64,000 nt of DNA from NCBI GenBank assembly GCA_016720805.1, contig JADKJZ010000002.1, forward strand, positions 1-64,000, read 5' to 3'. The position numbers and the translations under genes are program-made. Under the pieces are notes generated by a model, which worked only from the letters and a program-made list of their open reading frames with translations, searched no databases and had not been told where the DNA came from. Shown here in pieces: positions 8,212 to 17,080 of the stretch (positions within the stretch are counted from its first letter, which is position 1; each line of letters begins with the position of its first letter). This DNA comes from Gemmatimonadota bacterium (GTDB taxonomy: Bacteria; Gemmatimonadota; Gemmatimonadetes; Gemmatimonadales; GWC2-71-9).

Positions 8212-9342
8212 ATGCAGCAGATGGGATCGGGGCGGCAGCGCCGCATGCAGGCAGGAATCTTGAGTCTTTTGGTCGCACTTGGCGCATGCAGCAAGCCGCC
8301 GGTGCAACAAGCGCCGCCACCGCAGGATGTCGGCATCGAGGTCGCCGGGGTCGGCACCGTCGCGGAGCCGTACGAGTTCGTCGGCACGGTGCAGCCGTAT
8401 CGTCGCGTCGAGGTGCGTTCGTCGGCGTCGGGGATCATCACCGCGCGTCCGTTCACCGAGGGCGCCGAGGTGAGGCCGGGCCAGGTGCTCTACGAGATCG
8501 ACCGCACGGTCTACGTCGCCGCCGAGCGCGGTGCCGACGCGCGGCTCAAGAATGCGGAGAAGCAGGTCGCGCGGTTGACGCCGCTGGTCGCCGAACGCGC
8601 CGTCGCGCGCCGCGATCTCGACAACGCCGAGACCGAGTTGCTCCAGGCCAAGGCCGAGTACGATCGGGCGCGCAAGAACCTCGACGACGCCACCGTGCGC
8701 GCCGAGATCGGCGGCCGGGTCGGCAAGGCACTGATCGAGCTGGGTGGTCGGGTGGCCGGTGCCGGCGACCTGCTGACGACGATCGACCAGGTGGTGCCGG
8801 TCTACGTCTCGTTCCGTCCGTCGGCACAGCAGGTGATGGCGTGGCGCGGGACGGCGCAGGGCGCGGCATTGCTGAAGCCGGGCTCGAAGCTGAAGATCTC
8901 GGTCACGCTGCCCGATGGCTCGGTCCTCGGCCGCACCGGCGTGCTCGACTACATCGATCCGGTGCTGGAACAGAGCACGGGAACGCAGGAATACCGTGCC
9001 AAGTTCACCAACGACGATCGGTCGCTGTTGCCGGGGCAGTTCGTCCGGGTACGGCTCGATGGCTTCACGGTGGATAGCGCGCTCACCGTGCCGCAGCGGG
9101 CGGTGCAGCAGCAGATGGGTCGGCGGGTGGTCTACGTGGTGGGCGCTGGCGATACCGTCCAGGTGCGCGAAGTGGAAGTCGGTCCTTGGGCCGGCGCTCG
9201 CTGGGTGATCACGAAGGGACTGAACGCCGGTGACCGCGTCATTGTCGACGGGCTCCAGAAGACCGGGCCGGGTGCGGTCGTGAAGCCGACGATCATCGGC
9301 GCGGCGGACACGACGAAGGCCCCGGCGGGCGCGCCCAAGTGA
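8212..9342 (+). CDS. RND efflux periplasmic adaptor (membrane fusion protein)
   Basis: 376 residues. The signal (RQRRMQAGILSLLVALGAC) ends in a lipobox Cys. The start at 8212 is preferred over the later ATG at 8245 because only it supplies the positive n-region. The order is that of AcrA-type adaptors: beta-barrel/lipoyl half motif (YRRVEVRSSASGIITARPF), coiled-coil hairpin about residues 105-160 (ARLKNAEKQVARLTPLVAER), second lipoyl half (ATVRAEIGGRVGKALIELGG), then the beta-barrel and membrane-proximal domains. It bridges the inner-membrane pump and the outer-membrane channel. The next gene overlaps it by four bases. Confidence 0.93.
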   Translation: MQQMGSGRQRRMQAGILSLLVALGACSKPPVQQAPPPQDVGIEVAGVGTVAEPYEFVGTVQPYRRVEVRSSASGIITARPFTEGAEVRPGQVLYEIDRTVYVAAERGADARLKNAEKQVARLTPLVAERAVARRDLDNAETELLQAKAEYDRARKNLDDATVRAEIGGRVGKALIELGGRVAGAGDLLTTIDQVVPVYVSFRPSAQQVMAWRGTAQGAALLKPGSKLKISVTLPDGSVLGRTGVLDYIDPVLEQSTGTQEYRAKFTNDDRSLLPGQFVRVRLDGFTVDSALTVPQRAVQQQMGRRVVYVVGAGDTVQVREVEVGPWAGARWVITKGLNAGDRVIVDGLQKTGPGAVVKPTIIGAADTTKAPAGAPK

Positions 9343-12300
9343 GTCACGCCACCCCCACGAGCGACGGGGCCGAACCCGAGCTGAAGTACTACTTCGTGCG
9401 GCGGCCCGTCATGGCGGCCGTCATCTCGATCGTGATCACGCTGCTCGGGCTCTTTGCCCTGCAGCGGCTGCCGATCAACCGCTATCCGCAGATCACGCCG
9501 CCGGCGGTGAGCGTGACGGCCGTCTACCCCGGCGCGACCGCCGAGGACGTGGCCCTGGCCGTCGCAGCGCCGATCGAGCAACAGCTCTCGGGCCTCGACG
9601 GGCTGCTCTACTACCAGTCGGCCAATTCGTCCGACGGCGTGATGAACCTGACGGTCTACTTCGACATCTCGCGGCAGCAGGACCTGGCGGCCGTCGACGT
9701 GCAGAACGCCGTCAAGCTGGCCGAGCCGCAGTTGCCGGAAGAGGTGCGCCGCAACGGCGTCGTGGTGTCGAAGGCACAGAGCGATCTGCTCTTCGCGACC
9801 GCGCTCTATTCGGAGGATGGCAAGTTCGATGCGGCGTATCTGACGAACTACGCCAAGCTCAACATCGAGGACGAGGTCAAGCGGATCCCCGGCGTCGGCA
9901 ATGCCCGCGTCTTCGGGCAGCTCGAGTTCTCGATGACGATCTCGGTCGATCCGGATCGTCTGGCACAGCTCGGCCTCACCATCGGCGATGTCTCGCGCGC
10001 GGTGCGCGAGCAGAGCACCACGAATCCGGCCGGCCGCCTCGGCCGCGAGCCGGCGCCGACCGGCACCCAGTTCACCATCCCCGTGACGGCGCAGGGCCGG
10101 CTCACGACGCCGGAGGAATTCGGCGACGTGATCCTCCGGGCCGACCACAACGGCTCCCTGGTCCGCGTCAAGGACGTCGCCACGGTGGCGCTCTCCTCGC
10201 GCAACTATGACCAGGTCGCCCGACTCGACGGCAAGCCGACGACGTTCATCCTCGTCAACCTGCGCAACGGCGCCAACGCGCTCGATGTCCGCGAGCTCTT
10301 CGAGACGCGGATGAACGAGCTGCAGAAGTCGTTCCCGCCGGGCGTGAAGTGGACGATGCCGTACGACACCACGCCGTTCATCCAGGAGTCGATCGTCGAG
10401 GTCGTGAAGACCCTCGCCGAGGCGATGCTGCTGGTGACGCTGGTGGTCTTCCTCTTCCTGCAGAGCTGGCGCGCGACGCTGATCCCGGTGCTGGCGGTGC
10501 CAGTCTCCGTGATCGGCACCTTCGTCGGCCTGCTGATGCTGGGCTTCTCGGTCAACGTGCTCACGCTCTTCGGCCTGGTGCTGGCGATCGGCATCGTCGT
10601 CGACGACGCGATCGTCGTCATCGAGAACGTCGAACGGATCATGGCCGAGGAGAAGGTCTCGGCCAGGGTGGCGGCCGACAAGGCGATGGGTCAGGTCGGC
10701 GGCGCCCTGGTGGCGATCGTCCTGGTGCTCTGCGCCGTCTTCATCCCCGTGGCCTTCCTCGGCGGCATCACCGGCGAGATGTACAAGCAGTTCGCCGTGA
10801 CGATCGTCCTGTCGGTGGTGCTCTCGGGCATCGTCGCGCTGACGCTGACGCCGGCGCTCTGCGCCATGCTGCTCAAGGAAGCGGTCGGCAGCCATGACGA
10901 CGAGGGCCCGCGCTTCTTCGCCTGGTTCAATCGCACCTTCTCGAAGGCGACGTCGCGGTACACCAGTGCCGTGAGCGGCATCATCACCCGGCCGCGGACC
11001 ACGCTGGCGGTCTTCGCGGTCCTGATCGTCCTGATCGGCGTGCTGTATCAGCATGTCCCCAAGGCGTTCATCCCGCCCGAAGACAAGGGCTTCTTCGCGA
11101 TCGGCGTGCAGCTGCCCGACGGTGCCTCGAAGCAGCGGACCGAGGAAGTGGTGGCCAAGGTCGAGGCGTTCCTGCTCAAGGACCCGGGGGTGCGGCATGC
11201 TGCCGCGCTGGTCGGGCTCGACGCACTGTCCTTCGCGGCGCAGACCAACTCGGCGATCATCTTCGTCAACCTGAAGCCGTGGGAAGAGCGACAGACGCCC
11301 GACTTGAGCATCGACGCCATCGTCGGCCGCACCAACGGTCAGCTCTGGGCCATTCGCGAGGCGTTGGCATTCGCCTTCAACTTCCCGGAAATCCCGGGCC
11401 TTGGCACCACCTCAGGGCTCGAGCTGAACCTGCAGGCGCGGGCGGGGCAGTCGTTCCCGCAGTTCGCCGCGTCGGTCCAGGAGTTCATCGGCGACGCCAA
11501 CAAGCTGCCGGTCCTCGGCGGCGTGCAGAGTTCGTTCCGCGCCGACGTGCCGCAGTTGCGGGTGACGGTCGACCGCGAGGCGGCGAAGGCGCGCGGCATC
11601 GCGCTGACCGACATCTTCCAGACGATGCAGGCGTCCTTGTCGACGCTCTATATCAATGACTTCAACCTCTACGGCCGCACCTACCGCGTGCAGGCCGAGG
11701 CACAGGCGCCGTTCCGGCAGCGGCCGGAGGACATCGGCCGCCTGCAGGTGCGCGCCGACGACGGCGACATGGTGCCGCTCTCGTCGCTCATCCGCACCTC
11801 GTTCGAGGGCGGGCCAAGCATCCTGCGGCGCTTCAACGGCCTCACGGCTGCGCTGATCACCGCGGTGCCGGCGCCCGGGCGCAGCTCGGGCGAGATGCTC
11901 GACGGCGTCGACAAGCTGATCGCCGACAAGTACGCCGCCCAGGGGATCAGTGGCGCCTATGGCGGCCAGTCGTTCCAGGAGCGGTCGTCCAAGGGCGACA
12001 GCGGGATGGTCTTCATCCTGGGCCTGGTGCTGGTCTTCCTCGTGCTCGCGGCGCAGTACGAAAGCTGGGCGATTCCGTTCGCCGTCATCCTCGGCATTCC
12101 CTTCGGCATCTTCGGCGCCTTCCTCGGCGTCTGGCTGCGTGGCATGCCCAGTGACGTCTACTTCCAGGTCGGGCTTGTGACGGTGGTCGGGTTGGCCGCC
12201 AAGAACGCCATCCTGATCGTCGAGTTCGCGACGGCGCTCCGCAACCGCGGGATGTCGATCCGCGAGGCGGCGACCGAAGCGGCGCGCGAGCGGTTCCGCC

Positions 12301-12515
12301 CGATCCTGATGACCTCGTTCGCCTTCATCCTCGGCGTGCTGCCGCTGGCGATTGCCCATGGTGCCGGTGCGGCATCGCGGCGGTCGCTCGGCACCGGCGT
12401 CTTCTTCGGGATGCTCACGGCGACGACGGTCGGTGTCTTCTTCATTCCGCTCTTCTTCGGCCTGATTCGCCGGGTGAGCGAACGCGGCACCAAGTCCGCG
12501 CAGGAGGTTGCGTGA
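9339..12515 (+). CDS. RND multidrug efflux transporter, AcrB/HAE1 type
   Basis: 1058 residues, full length for the HAE1 family, with a GTG start in a GTGA overlap. Visible landmarks are the first membrane helix (RRPVMAAVISIVITLLGLFAL), the FVRRPVMA and GATAEDVALAVAAPIEQQ motifs, the TM4 sequence GIVVDDAIVVIENVERI with the paired Asp of the proton relay, and GLAAKNAILIVEFA with the partner Lys in TM10. Two large periplasmic loops are present. As a trimer it would export hydrophobic drugs, bile-type compounds or solvents by proton antiport. It is intact, in contrast to its downstream outer-membrane partner. Confidence 0.95.
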   Translation: MSHATPTSDGAEPELKYYFVRRPVMAAVISIVITLLGLFALQRLPINRYPQITPPAVSVTAVYPGATAEDVALAVAAPIEQQLSGLDGLLYYQSANSSDGVMNLTVYFDISRQQDLAAVDVQNAVKLAEPQLPEEVRRNGVVVSKAQSDLLFATALYSEDGKFDAAYLTNYAKLNIEDEVKRIPGVGNARVFGQLEFSMTISVDPDRLAQLGLTIGDVSRAVREQSTTNPAGRLGREPAPTGTQFTIPVTAQGRLTTPEEFGDVILRADHNGSLVRVKDVATVALSSRNYDQVARLDGKPTTFILVNLRNGANALDVRELFETRMNELQKSFPPGVKWTMPYDTTPFIQESIVEVVKTLAEAMLLVTLVVFLFLQSWRATLIPVLAVPVSVIGTFVGLLMLGFSVNVLTLFGLVLAIGIVVDDAIVVIENVERIMAEEKVSARVAADKAMGQVGGALVAIVLVLCAVFIPVAFLGGITGEMYKQFAVTIVLSVVLSGIVALTLTPALCAMLLKEAVGSHDDEGPRFFAWFNRTFSKATSRYTSAVSGIITRPRTTLAVFAVLIVLIGVLYQHVPKAFIPPEDKGFFAIGVQLPDGASKQRTEEVVAKVEAFLLKDPGVRHAAALVGLDALSFAAQTNSAIIFVNLKPWEERQTPDLSIDAIVGRTNGQLWAIREALAFAFNFPEIPGLGTTSGLELNLQARAGQSFPQFAASVQEFIGDANKLPVLGGVQSSFRADVPQLRVTVDREAAKARGIALTDIFQTMQASLSTLYINDFNLYGRTYRVQAEAQAPFRQRPEDIGRLQVRADDGDMVPLSSLIRTSFEGGPSILRRFNGLTAALITAVPAPGRSSGEMLDGVDKLIADKYAAQGISGAYGGQSFQERSSKGDSGMVFILGLVLVFLVLAAQYESWAIPFAVILGIPFGIFGAFLGVWLRGMPSDVYFQVGLVTVVGLAAKNAILIVEFATALRNRGMSIREAATEAARERFRPILMTSFAFILGVLPLAIAHGAGAASRRSLGTGVFFGMLTATTVGVFFIPLFFGLIRRVSERGTKSAQEVA

Positions 12516-13940
12516 CCAGGACCATGCTTCGGGTGGCGGCGCTCCTGGCCGTCACCACCGGGGCCGCGTCGGCCCAGCAGCCGGCGACGATGCTGCAGGC
12601 CGGCGGTGCCTCGACATCGTCGCGCGCCTTCTTCGATTCGCTCGCCGCCAAGCGTGGCTCGGCCACCGACACGCCGATGTTGCTGCCGACACAGAGCGGT
12701 GGCGCCCTGGCGTGGCTCGACCTGCTGCAGGATTCCGCGCTGGTGGCGCTGGTCCGCGAAGCGGTGCGCAACAACCCCGACGTCCAGCTGGCGCAGGCAC
12801 GCATTCGGGAATTCCGCGCCGAGGCCGGCGTGACGGGTGCGGCGCGCTATCCGCAGCTCTCGGCCAACGGCGTCGCCGCCACCCAGCAGACGGTGTTCGG
12901 CAGTTTCGGCACGCAGTCGTTCGACGCCTTCCGTGCCACGGCCGACCTGACCTGGGAGCTCGATTTCTGGGGCCGGCTCCGCAACAACGCGCGCGGCGCC
13001 TCGTTCGATGCCGCCGCGAAGGTGGAAGAGGAGCGGGCGACGTTGCTCACCTTGGTGAGTGACGTGGCCACGGCGTACCTCGAATTGCGCGAGATCGATC
13101 AGGAGCTTGGCCATCGCCGAGCGGACGCTGACCTCGCGCCGCGCGACGATGGCACTGGCCGAGCGGCGGCTGACCGAGGGCGTCATCTCGGAGTTGGACG
13201 TGCGGCAGTTCGAGGCGGAAGTTGCCGCCCCAGCGGCGCGCGTGGCGCAGTTCACCCGCGATCGGGCGCGGAAGGAGCATCTGCTCTCGCTGTTGATCGG
13301 CCAGGTGCCTGGGCCGATCGCCCGCGGCCGTCCGCTGAGCGAGGTGGCGCGCGCGGTGACGGTGCCCGACGCGATCTCGTCGGAGTTGATTGCGCAGCGG
13401 CCGGACATTCTGCGGGCGCAGCTCGAGGTCAACGCTGCCGAGGCGAAGGCGGGCGCGGCGCGGGCAGCACGGCTGCCACGATTCCTGCTCACGGGCCAGT
13501 ACGGCACCCAGGGCGCGGAGCCGAACCAGATGTTCAAGAGCTCGAGCGAGATCTACACCGTTCAGGGCGGCATCTCGATTCCCCTCTTCACCGGCGGGCG
13601 GGTCACCAACGAGCGTGCCGCGGCCTTGGCGCGGAGTGAGCAGGCGACGATCCGCTTCCAGAAGACGGTGCTCACCGCCCAACGCGAAGTGAGCGATGCC
13701 CTGGTCGGCGTACGGACGTCACGGGATCAGGTCCTCGCGCAGGAAGTGCAGGCGCGGGCGCTGCGTCGGGCGCAGGAACTGGCCGAGAAGCGGTACGACG
13801 CCGGGATCGCCTCGTACCTCGAGGTGCTCGATGCGCAGCGCGGATTGTTCAATGCGGAACTGGCCCTGAGCGCCGCGGAGCGGGAATACCTGGTGAGTGC
13901 GGTGACGTTGTACAAGGCGCTGGGGGGGAGCTGGAAGTAG
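12512..13940 (+). pseudogene. Outer-membrane efflux channel (TolC/OprM type), frameshifted
   Basis: The gene starts with a GTG overlapping the pump stop by four bases and has a signal ending at ASA-QQ. The N-terminal half shows the NodT/OprM pattern (ALVREAVRNNPDVQLAQARIREFRAE, then DLTWELDFWGRLRNNARGA). At about 13105-13112 the frame is lost. Reading GAGCTTGGCC with one T removed restores ELAIAERTLTSRRATMALAERRLTEGV, which then continues as a perfect second half (QFEAEVAAPAARVAQ, AQRPDILRAQLEVNAAEAKAG, ...AAEREYLVSAVTLYKALGGSW) to 13940. One extra base is therefore present. Since the rest of the operon is intact, a sequence error is as likely as a recent mutation. Without the shift it would give a channel of about 475 residues. 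Confidence 0.85.
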
Positions 13941-13945
13941 TTCAG

Positions 13946-13965
13946 CCGCGGCCGTCAGGCCGCGG
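13946..13965. repeat. 20-bp palindromic GC repeat
   Basis: The palindromic sequence CCGCGGCCGTCAGGCCGCGG starts six bases after the efflux channel stop. Identical copies lie at 41573-41592 and 41616-41635. It could fold into a hairpin, and is either a terminator-like stem or a REP-type unit. Confidence 0.8.
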
Positions 13966-13966
13966 A

Positions 13967-14125
13967 GTCGTAGGTCGTAAGTCATAAGTCATCCCGAGCG
14001 CAGCGAGGGATCCGCGTCTTCCGAATGAGCGGGCACTGGCCCGGTCGGCACTACGCAGGTCCCTCGCTGCGCTCGGGATGACAGCCTTGGAGGACCTACG
14101 ACCTACGACTTACGACCTGCGACTA
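13967..14125. repeat. Second copy of the nested inverted-repeat element
   Basis: The inner arms at 13988-14017 and 14053-14082 match those of the 4868-4964 element, with two differences in the left arm. The outer arms are phased GTCGTAGGTCGTAAGTCATAA-like repeats at 13967-13990 and their complement at about 14092-14125. The architecture is the same as at 4805-5006, but the outer short-repeat sequence is different. Confidence 0.85.
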
Positions 14126-14134
14126 TCATTCAGC

Positions 14135-14650
14135 ATGCTCTCCCTCCTCTTCTCCCTGTTCCTCGCCGCCCCCACCGACACTCTCCGTCCGACGACCATC
14201 ATCGTCGTGCGTCATGCGGAGAAGTCGGCGGAGCCGGCCAATGATCCTGCCCTCAGCCCCGCCGGCGTGGCGCGTGCGGCCGCGCTCGACAGCGCGCTGG
14301 CCGACGCCAAGGTGACGGCGATCATCGTGACGCCCTACCGGCGAAACGCCGAGACGGCCGCGCCGGTGGCGAAGCGCTTCGGCTTGACCCCCTTCGTCAT
14401 GCCGATCGCCCCGCAGCTCGGCATCAAGGGCCACGCCCTCGCGGTGGCCGCCAAGGCGCGCGAGCTCGGCGGCACCGTCCTGGTGATCGGCCACAGCAAT
14501 ACGGTCGGCGCCGTGGTCGAAGCGCTCGGCGGCCCCAAGGTGGGCGACCTGCCGGAGAGCGAGTACACGCAGATCTGGACGGTGGTGGTTGGGGAGGATG
14601 GGGTGAGGGTGGTGAGGAGTCGGTTTGGGGGTAAGGGGATCGAGGGATGA
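14135..14650 (+). CDS. Histidine phosphatase superfamily protein
   Basis: 171 residues from the ATG at 14135, just past the repeat element. The longer frame would translate repeat DNA. The start gives a signal-like segment (MLSLLFSLFLAAPTDT), so the protein is probably periplasmic. The catalytic core is visible: IIVVRHAEKSAEP carries the RHG-type phosphate-binding motif with His acceptor (here RHA), VTPYRRNAETAAPVA fits the second conserved loop, and VLVIGHSNTVGAVVE carries the second catalytic His. This resembles small phosphohistidine (SixA/phosphoglycerate-mutase-like) phosphatases. The substrate cannot be deduced. Confidence 0.85.
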   Translation: MLSLLFSLFLAAPTDTLRPTTIIVVRHAEKSAEPANDPALSPAGVARAAALDSALADAKVTAIIVTPYRRNAETAAPVAKRFGLTPFVMPIAPQLGIKGHALAVAAKARELGGTVLVIGHSNTVGAVVEALGGPKVGDLPESEYTQIWTVVVGEDGVRVVRSRFGGKGIEG

Positions 14651-14696
14651 TCGATGATCGTCCCCGATCATCCTCCCGCCAACGTAGATTCAATCC

Positions 14697-15479
14697 ATGC
14701 GCCACCTCCCCGGCCCCGCCGGCACCCTGGTCATCGAGGAACATGGCCAAGGTCCACTCCCGGTTCTCCTCGTCCATGGCATGGCGGGGGAGGCCGGGTT
14801 TTGGTCATCCACCATCCGGGCGCTTGGGCCCACGCATCGGCTGATCGTGCCGGAGCTGCGCGGGCATGGTCGGTCGGCCCAACCGGTCGACGGCGACTAC
14901 TCGATCGAGGGATGCGCCGGCGATCTGGCGGCGGTGATCGACGGGCTGGAACTGGAGCGGGTGGTCCTGGTCGGGCACTCCTATGGGGCGAGTGTAGCGA
15001 TGGCCACAGCGGCGCAGATGCCGGGGCGGGTCGCCGGAATGGTCTTGCTCGATCCGGCGGGCGACTTCTCCTACGTGCCACCCGAGGCGCTGGCCGGCTT
15101 TCTGGCCGGACTCGACCACGAGGCCCACTACACCGATACGGTGGAGGGGGCCTTCGACGTGGCGCTCGAGGGGGCGTCAGCGGAAACGGAGCGGCGGGTG
15201 CGTGCGGCGATCCTGGCCGCGCCACGACCGATGATCCGGACGATGTACCATTCACTACTACGCTTCAAACCACTGGCCGCGCTCGATGGGTATTCTGGGT
15301 CACTACTACTAGTCACCGCCCCCGCCAACGCGGCGTCGTTCGCGCTGCACGAGCTGCGACCCCAGGCGCCAAGGAAGGCGATCGCGGCGGTGTCGCATTG
15401 GATGATGCTGGACCACCCGAAGGCGGTGGCACAGGTGCTCCACGAATTCCTGCGGGACAGCTATGGTGTTTCACAGTGA
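14697..15479 (+). CDS. Alpha/beta hydrolase
   Basis: 260 residues. The alpha/beta hydrolase fold is shown by LLVHGMAGEAGFWSS (oxyanion loop HGM), VVLVGHSYGASVAMATAAQ (nucleophile elbow GHSYG, Ser about residue 100) and the C-terminal SHWMMLDHPKAV (catalytic His, either of the two). A lid insertion follows the nucleophile. The length is typical of esterase, epoxide hydrolase or haloperoxidase-like members. The substrate is unknown. There is no signal peptide, so it is cytosolic. No ribosome site precedes the ATG, and TAGATT a few bases upstream could be a -10 element, so a leaderless mRNA is possible. Confidence 0.88.
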   Translation: MRHLPGPAGTLVIEEHGQGPLPVLLVHGMAGEAGFWSSTIRALGPTHRLIVPELRGHGRSAQPVDGDYSIEGCAGDLAAVIDGLELERVVLVGHSYGASVAMATAAQMPGRVAGMVLLDPAGDFSYVPPEALAGFLAGLDHEAHYTDTVEGAFDVALEGASAETERRVRAAILAAPRPMIRTMYHSLLRFKPLAALDGYSGSLLLVTAPANAASFALHELRPQAPRKAIAAVSHWMMLDHPKAVAQVLHEFLRDSYGVSQ

Positions 15480-15535
15480 CACCAAACCCGGCCCATCGCC
15501 GTACGGCGCGACACCCCCCCCGCGGAGCAGATCCC

Positions 15536-15877
15536 ATGAGGCCCGAAGCAATCTTCATCCTGTTGATGTTGACCACTGCTGGCTCCTCGTTCATGTGGTA
15601 CCGTGCCGTGCAGGCGCGGAAGCGGATCGAGGCCAGGCTCTGGGGGTTTGCAGCCGGCCAGGGTTTGCCGATCGCTGCAATGTTTGAGGGAGAGCCAACC
15701 GGCTCGATGCCGAGGAGCAGCGGTGCAGAGGCATCGCGGGTCGAACGTCTTGAGCATCAGGTCGACCAGATGGCCCAGCAGATGGAGCGGATCAGTGAGT
15801 CGCAGGATTTCATCTCGCGGGTGCTGACCGACCGCATTGAGCAGTTGCCGGACCCCCGGATGCGGACGCCGCATTGA
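15536..15877 (+). CDS. Small membrane-anchored coiled-coil protein
   Basis: 113 residues. An N-terminal membrane helix (MRPEAIFILLMLTTAGSSFMWYRAV) is followed by a basic patch, a linker of about 40 residues and a heptad-patterned helix (RVERLEHQVDQMAQQMERISESQDF). The protein is probably an inner-membrane single-pass protein with a cytoplasmic coiled coil. I recognise no family. The ATG has AGCAGATCCC upstream and no strong ribosome site. It follows the hydrolase gene by 56 bases. The coding signal is good, and function cannot be assigned. Confidence 0.7.
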   Translation: MRPEAIFILLMLTTAGSSFMWYRAVQARKRIEARLWGFAAGQGLPIAAMFEGEPTGSMPRSSGAEASRVERLEHQVDQMAQQMERISESQDFISRVLTDRIEQLPDPRMRTPH

Positions 15878-15937
15878 GGGAACCAGGGTCGGCCGGGCGG
15901 CGTTGAGGCCGCACGACCCTTTCGTTTGAGCGTACCG

Positions 15938-16411
15938 ATGCGTCACCAGATCGCACTTCTCGCGGCCCTCCTGGCCGCCACCCCGCTCGCGGCCCAGACG
16001 CCCGAGCGGACCCCGGCGACCGTCCTCCCCACCATCACGCTCGGCAGCAGGCTGCGCATCGAGGCCGGCAACGCCCTGATGACGGGCAAGCTCGACTCGC
16101 TCACCGCCGACAGGTTGGTCCTGAACGGTGCCGACGGCCGCAGCTCGATCCCGATCCACACCATCAACACCGTCTGGGTCCGCCAGGGACGCGGCGCCAA
16201 GGGGGCGCTAATCGGCGGGGTCCTCGGCGCCGCCCTCACCACCGCCTTCTTCCATATCATCGTCTCGGGCCTGTGCGACTCGACCGATGGCTGCCACCGC
16301 GACCATGTCCGCGCCTGGGGCTACGGCATCGCGATCGGTGGCGCCGGCGGGGCGCTGATCGGGGCGGGGGTGGGGTCGTTGGTGCAGGGGTGGGAGAAGA
16401 GAGCTCCTTGA
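15938..16411 (+). CDS. Secreted protein with C-terminal glycine-zipper segment
   Basis: 157 residues from the ATG at 15938. A Sec signal is clear (MRHQIALLAALLAATPLAAQ). A small beta-rich domain follows (GSRLRIEAGNALMTGKLDSLTADRLVLNG), as in many periplasmic proteins of this lineage. Two glycine-rich hydrophobic segments end it (GALIGGVLGAALTTAFF and GGAGGALIGAGVGSLV), a glycine-zipper-like pattern that inserts in membranes. A short Cys pair (CDSTDGC) lies between them. Function unknown. Confidence 0.7.
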   Translation: MRHQIALLAALLAATPLAAQTPERTPATVLPTITLGSRLRIEAGNALMTGKLDSLTADRLVLNGADGRSSIPIHTINTVWVRQGRGAKGALIGGVLGAALTTAFFHIIVSGLCDSTDGCHRDHVRAWGYGIAIGGAGGALIGAGVGSLVQGWEKRAP

Positions 16412-16432
16412 GCCGGGGAGCGACAGGGTATC

Positions 16433-16460
16433 GATCATCGATGATCGATCATCGATGATC
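16433..16460. repeat. Tandem 14-bp GATC palindrome
   Basis: Two adjacent copies of the self-complementary GATCATCGATGATC (16433-16446 and 16447-16460), with a further partial copy following. They lie in the spacer upstream of the Tat subunit gene. They could be an operator or a REP-like unit. Related GATGATCGAT motifs occur near 1914 and 14645. Confidence 0.7.
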
Positions 16461-16528
16461 GATCGCTCCTAGCGATTCCCCGAGAATGCACCCAAATTGC
16501 TTCATCCCCTAGCACCGGATCCCATCCC

Positions 16529-17080
16529 ATGCTCCGTCGCGACCTTCTCCGCCTCCTCGGCGGAGTCTCTGCGCTCGCCGCGATCCCGGCCGAGGACCTC
16601 TTTGCGCTCGGTGAATCGGCCCACGCCGGCCTCCGGGCCGATGGTGCCGGTCTTGGCTTCTTCGACGCCCATCAGATGCAGACGGTGGCCTCGGCGGCGG
16701 ACCGGATCATCCCGACCACCGAGACGCCGGGTGCGCGCGAGGCCGACTGTCATCGCTTCGCCGAGAAGATCATCGCCGATCATTACGACACGACACGGCA
16801 GAAGCGCTTCCTGACCGGGCTGGTCGACCTCGACACCCGAAGCAGCACCCTCGCGCAGAAGCTCTTCGTCGATCTGACGCCCGAGCAACAGGACACGGTG
16901 CTGGCCGCGGTGGAGAAGGACACCCTCGCCTCGGCGGCGCCGGCCGCCTCCTTCTGGCGCGACCTCAAGTACCTCACCATCTACGGCTACTACACCTCGC
17001 GCATCGGGATCCAGGACGAGCTCGAGGTGAATTTCTATCCGGGCCGCTTCGACGGCTGCGCGCCGCTCGAGGCGAAGTGA
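16529..17080 (+). CDS. Gluconate 2-dehydrogenase subunit 3-type Tat protein
   Basis: 183 residues. The N-terminus MLRRDLLRLLGGVSALAAIP is a twin-arginine signal. The rest has the small-subunit pattern: FFDAHQMQTVASAADRIIPTTETPGAREADCHRFAEKI, then DLKYLTIYGYYTSRIGIQDEL with the terminal Y-F-P-like NFYPGRFDGCAPL. In known flavin dehydrogenases (glucoside 3-dehydrogenase, FAD glucose dehydrogenase) this subunit carries the folded catalytic subunit through the Tat system. The GMC gene overlaps it by four bases and lacks its own signal, which fits that role. It starts the sugar-oxidation operon. Confidence 0.88.
   Translation: MLRRDLLRLLGGVSALAAIPAEDLFALGESAHAGLRADGAGLGFFDAHQMQTVASAADRIIPTTETPGAREADCHRFAEKIIADHYDTTRQKRFLTGLVDLDTRSSTLAQKLFVDLTPEQQDTVLAAVEKDTLASAAPAASFWRDLKYLTIYGYYTSRIGIQDELEVNFYPGRFDGCAPLEAK

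Noticed and set aside
9132..11198. Long reverse-strand open frame of 688 residues
   Set aside because: It lies antisense to the RND pump, has a biased Arg/His/Asp composition and no family motif. It is a shadow of high-GC coding.
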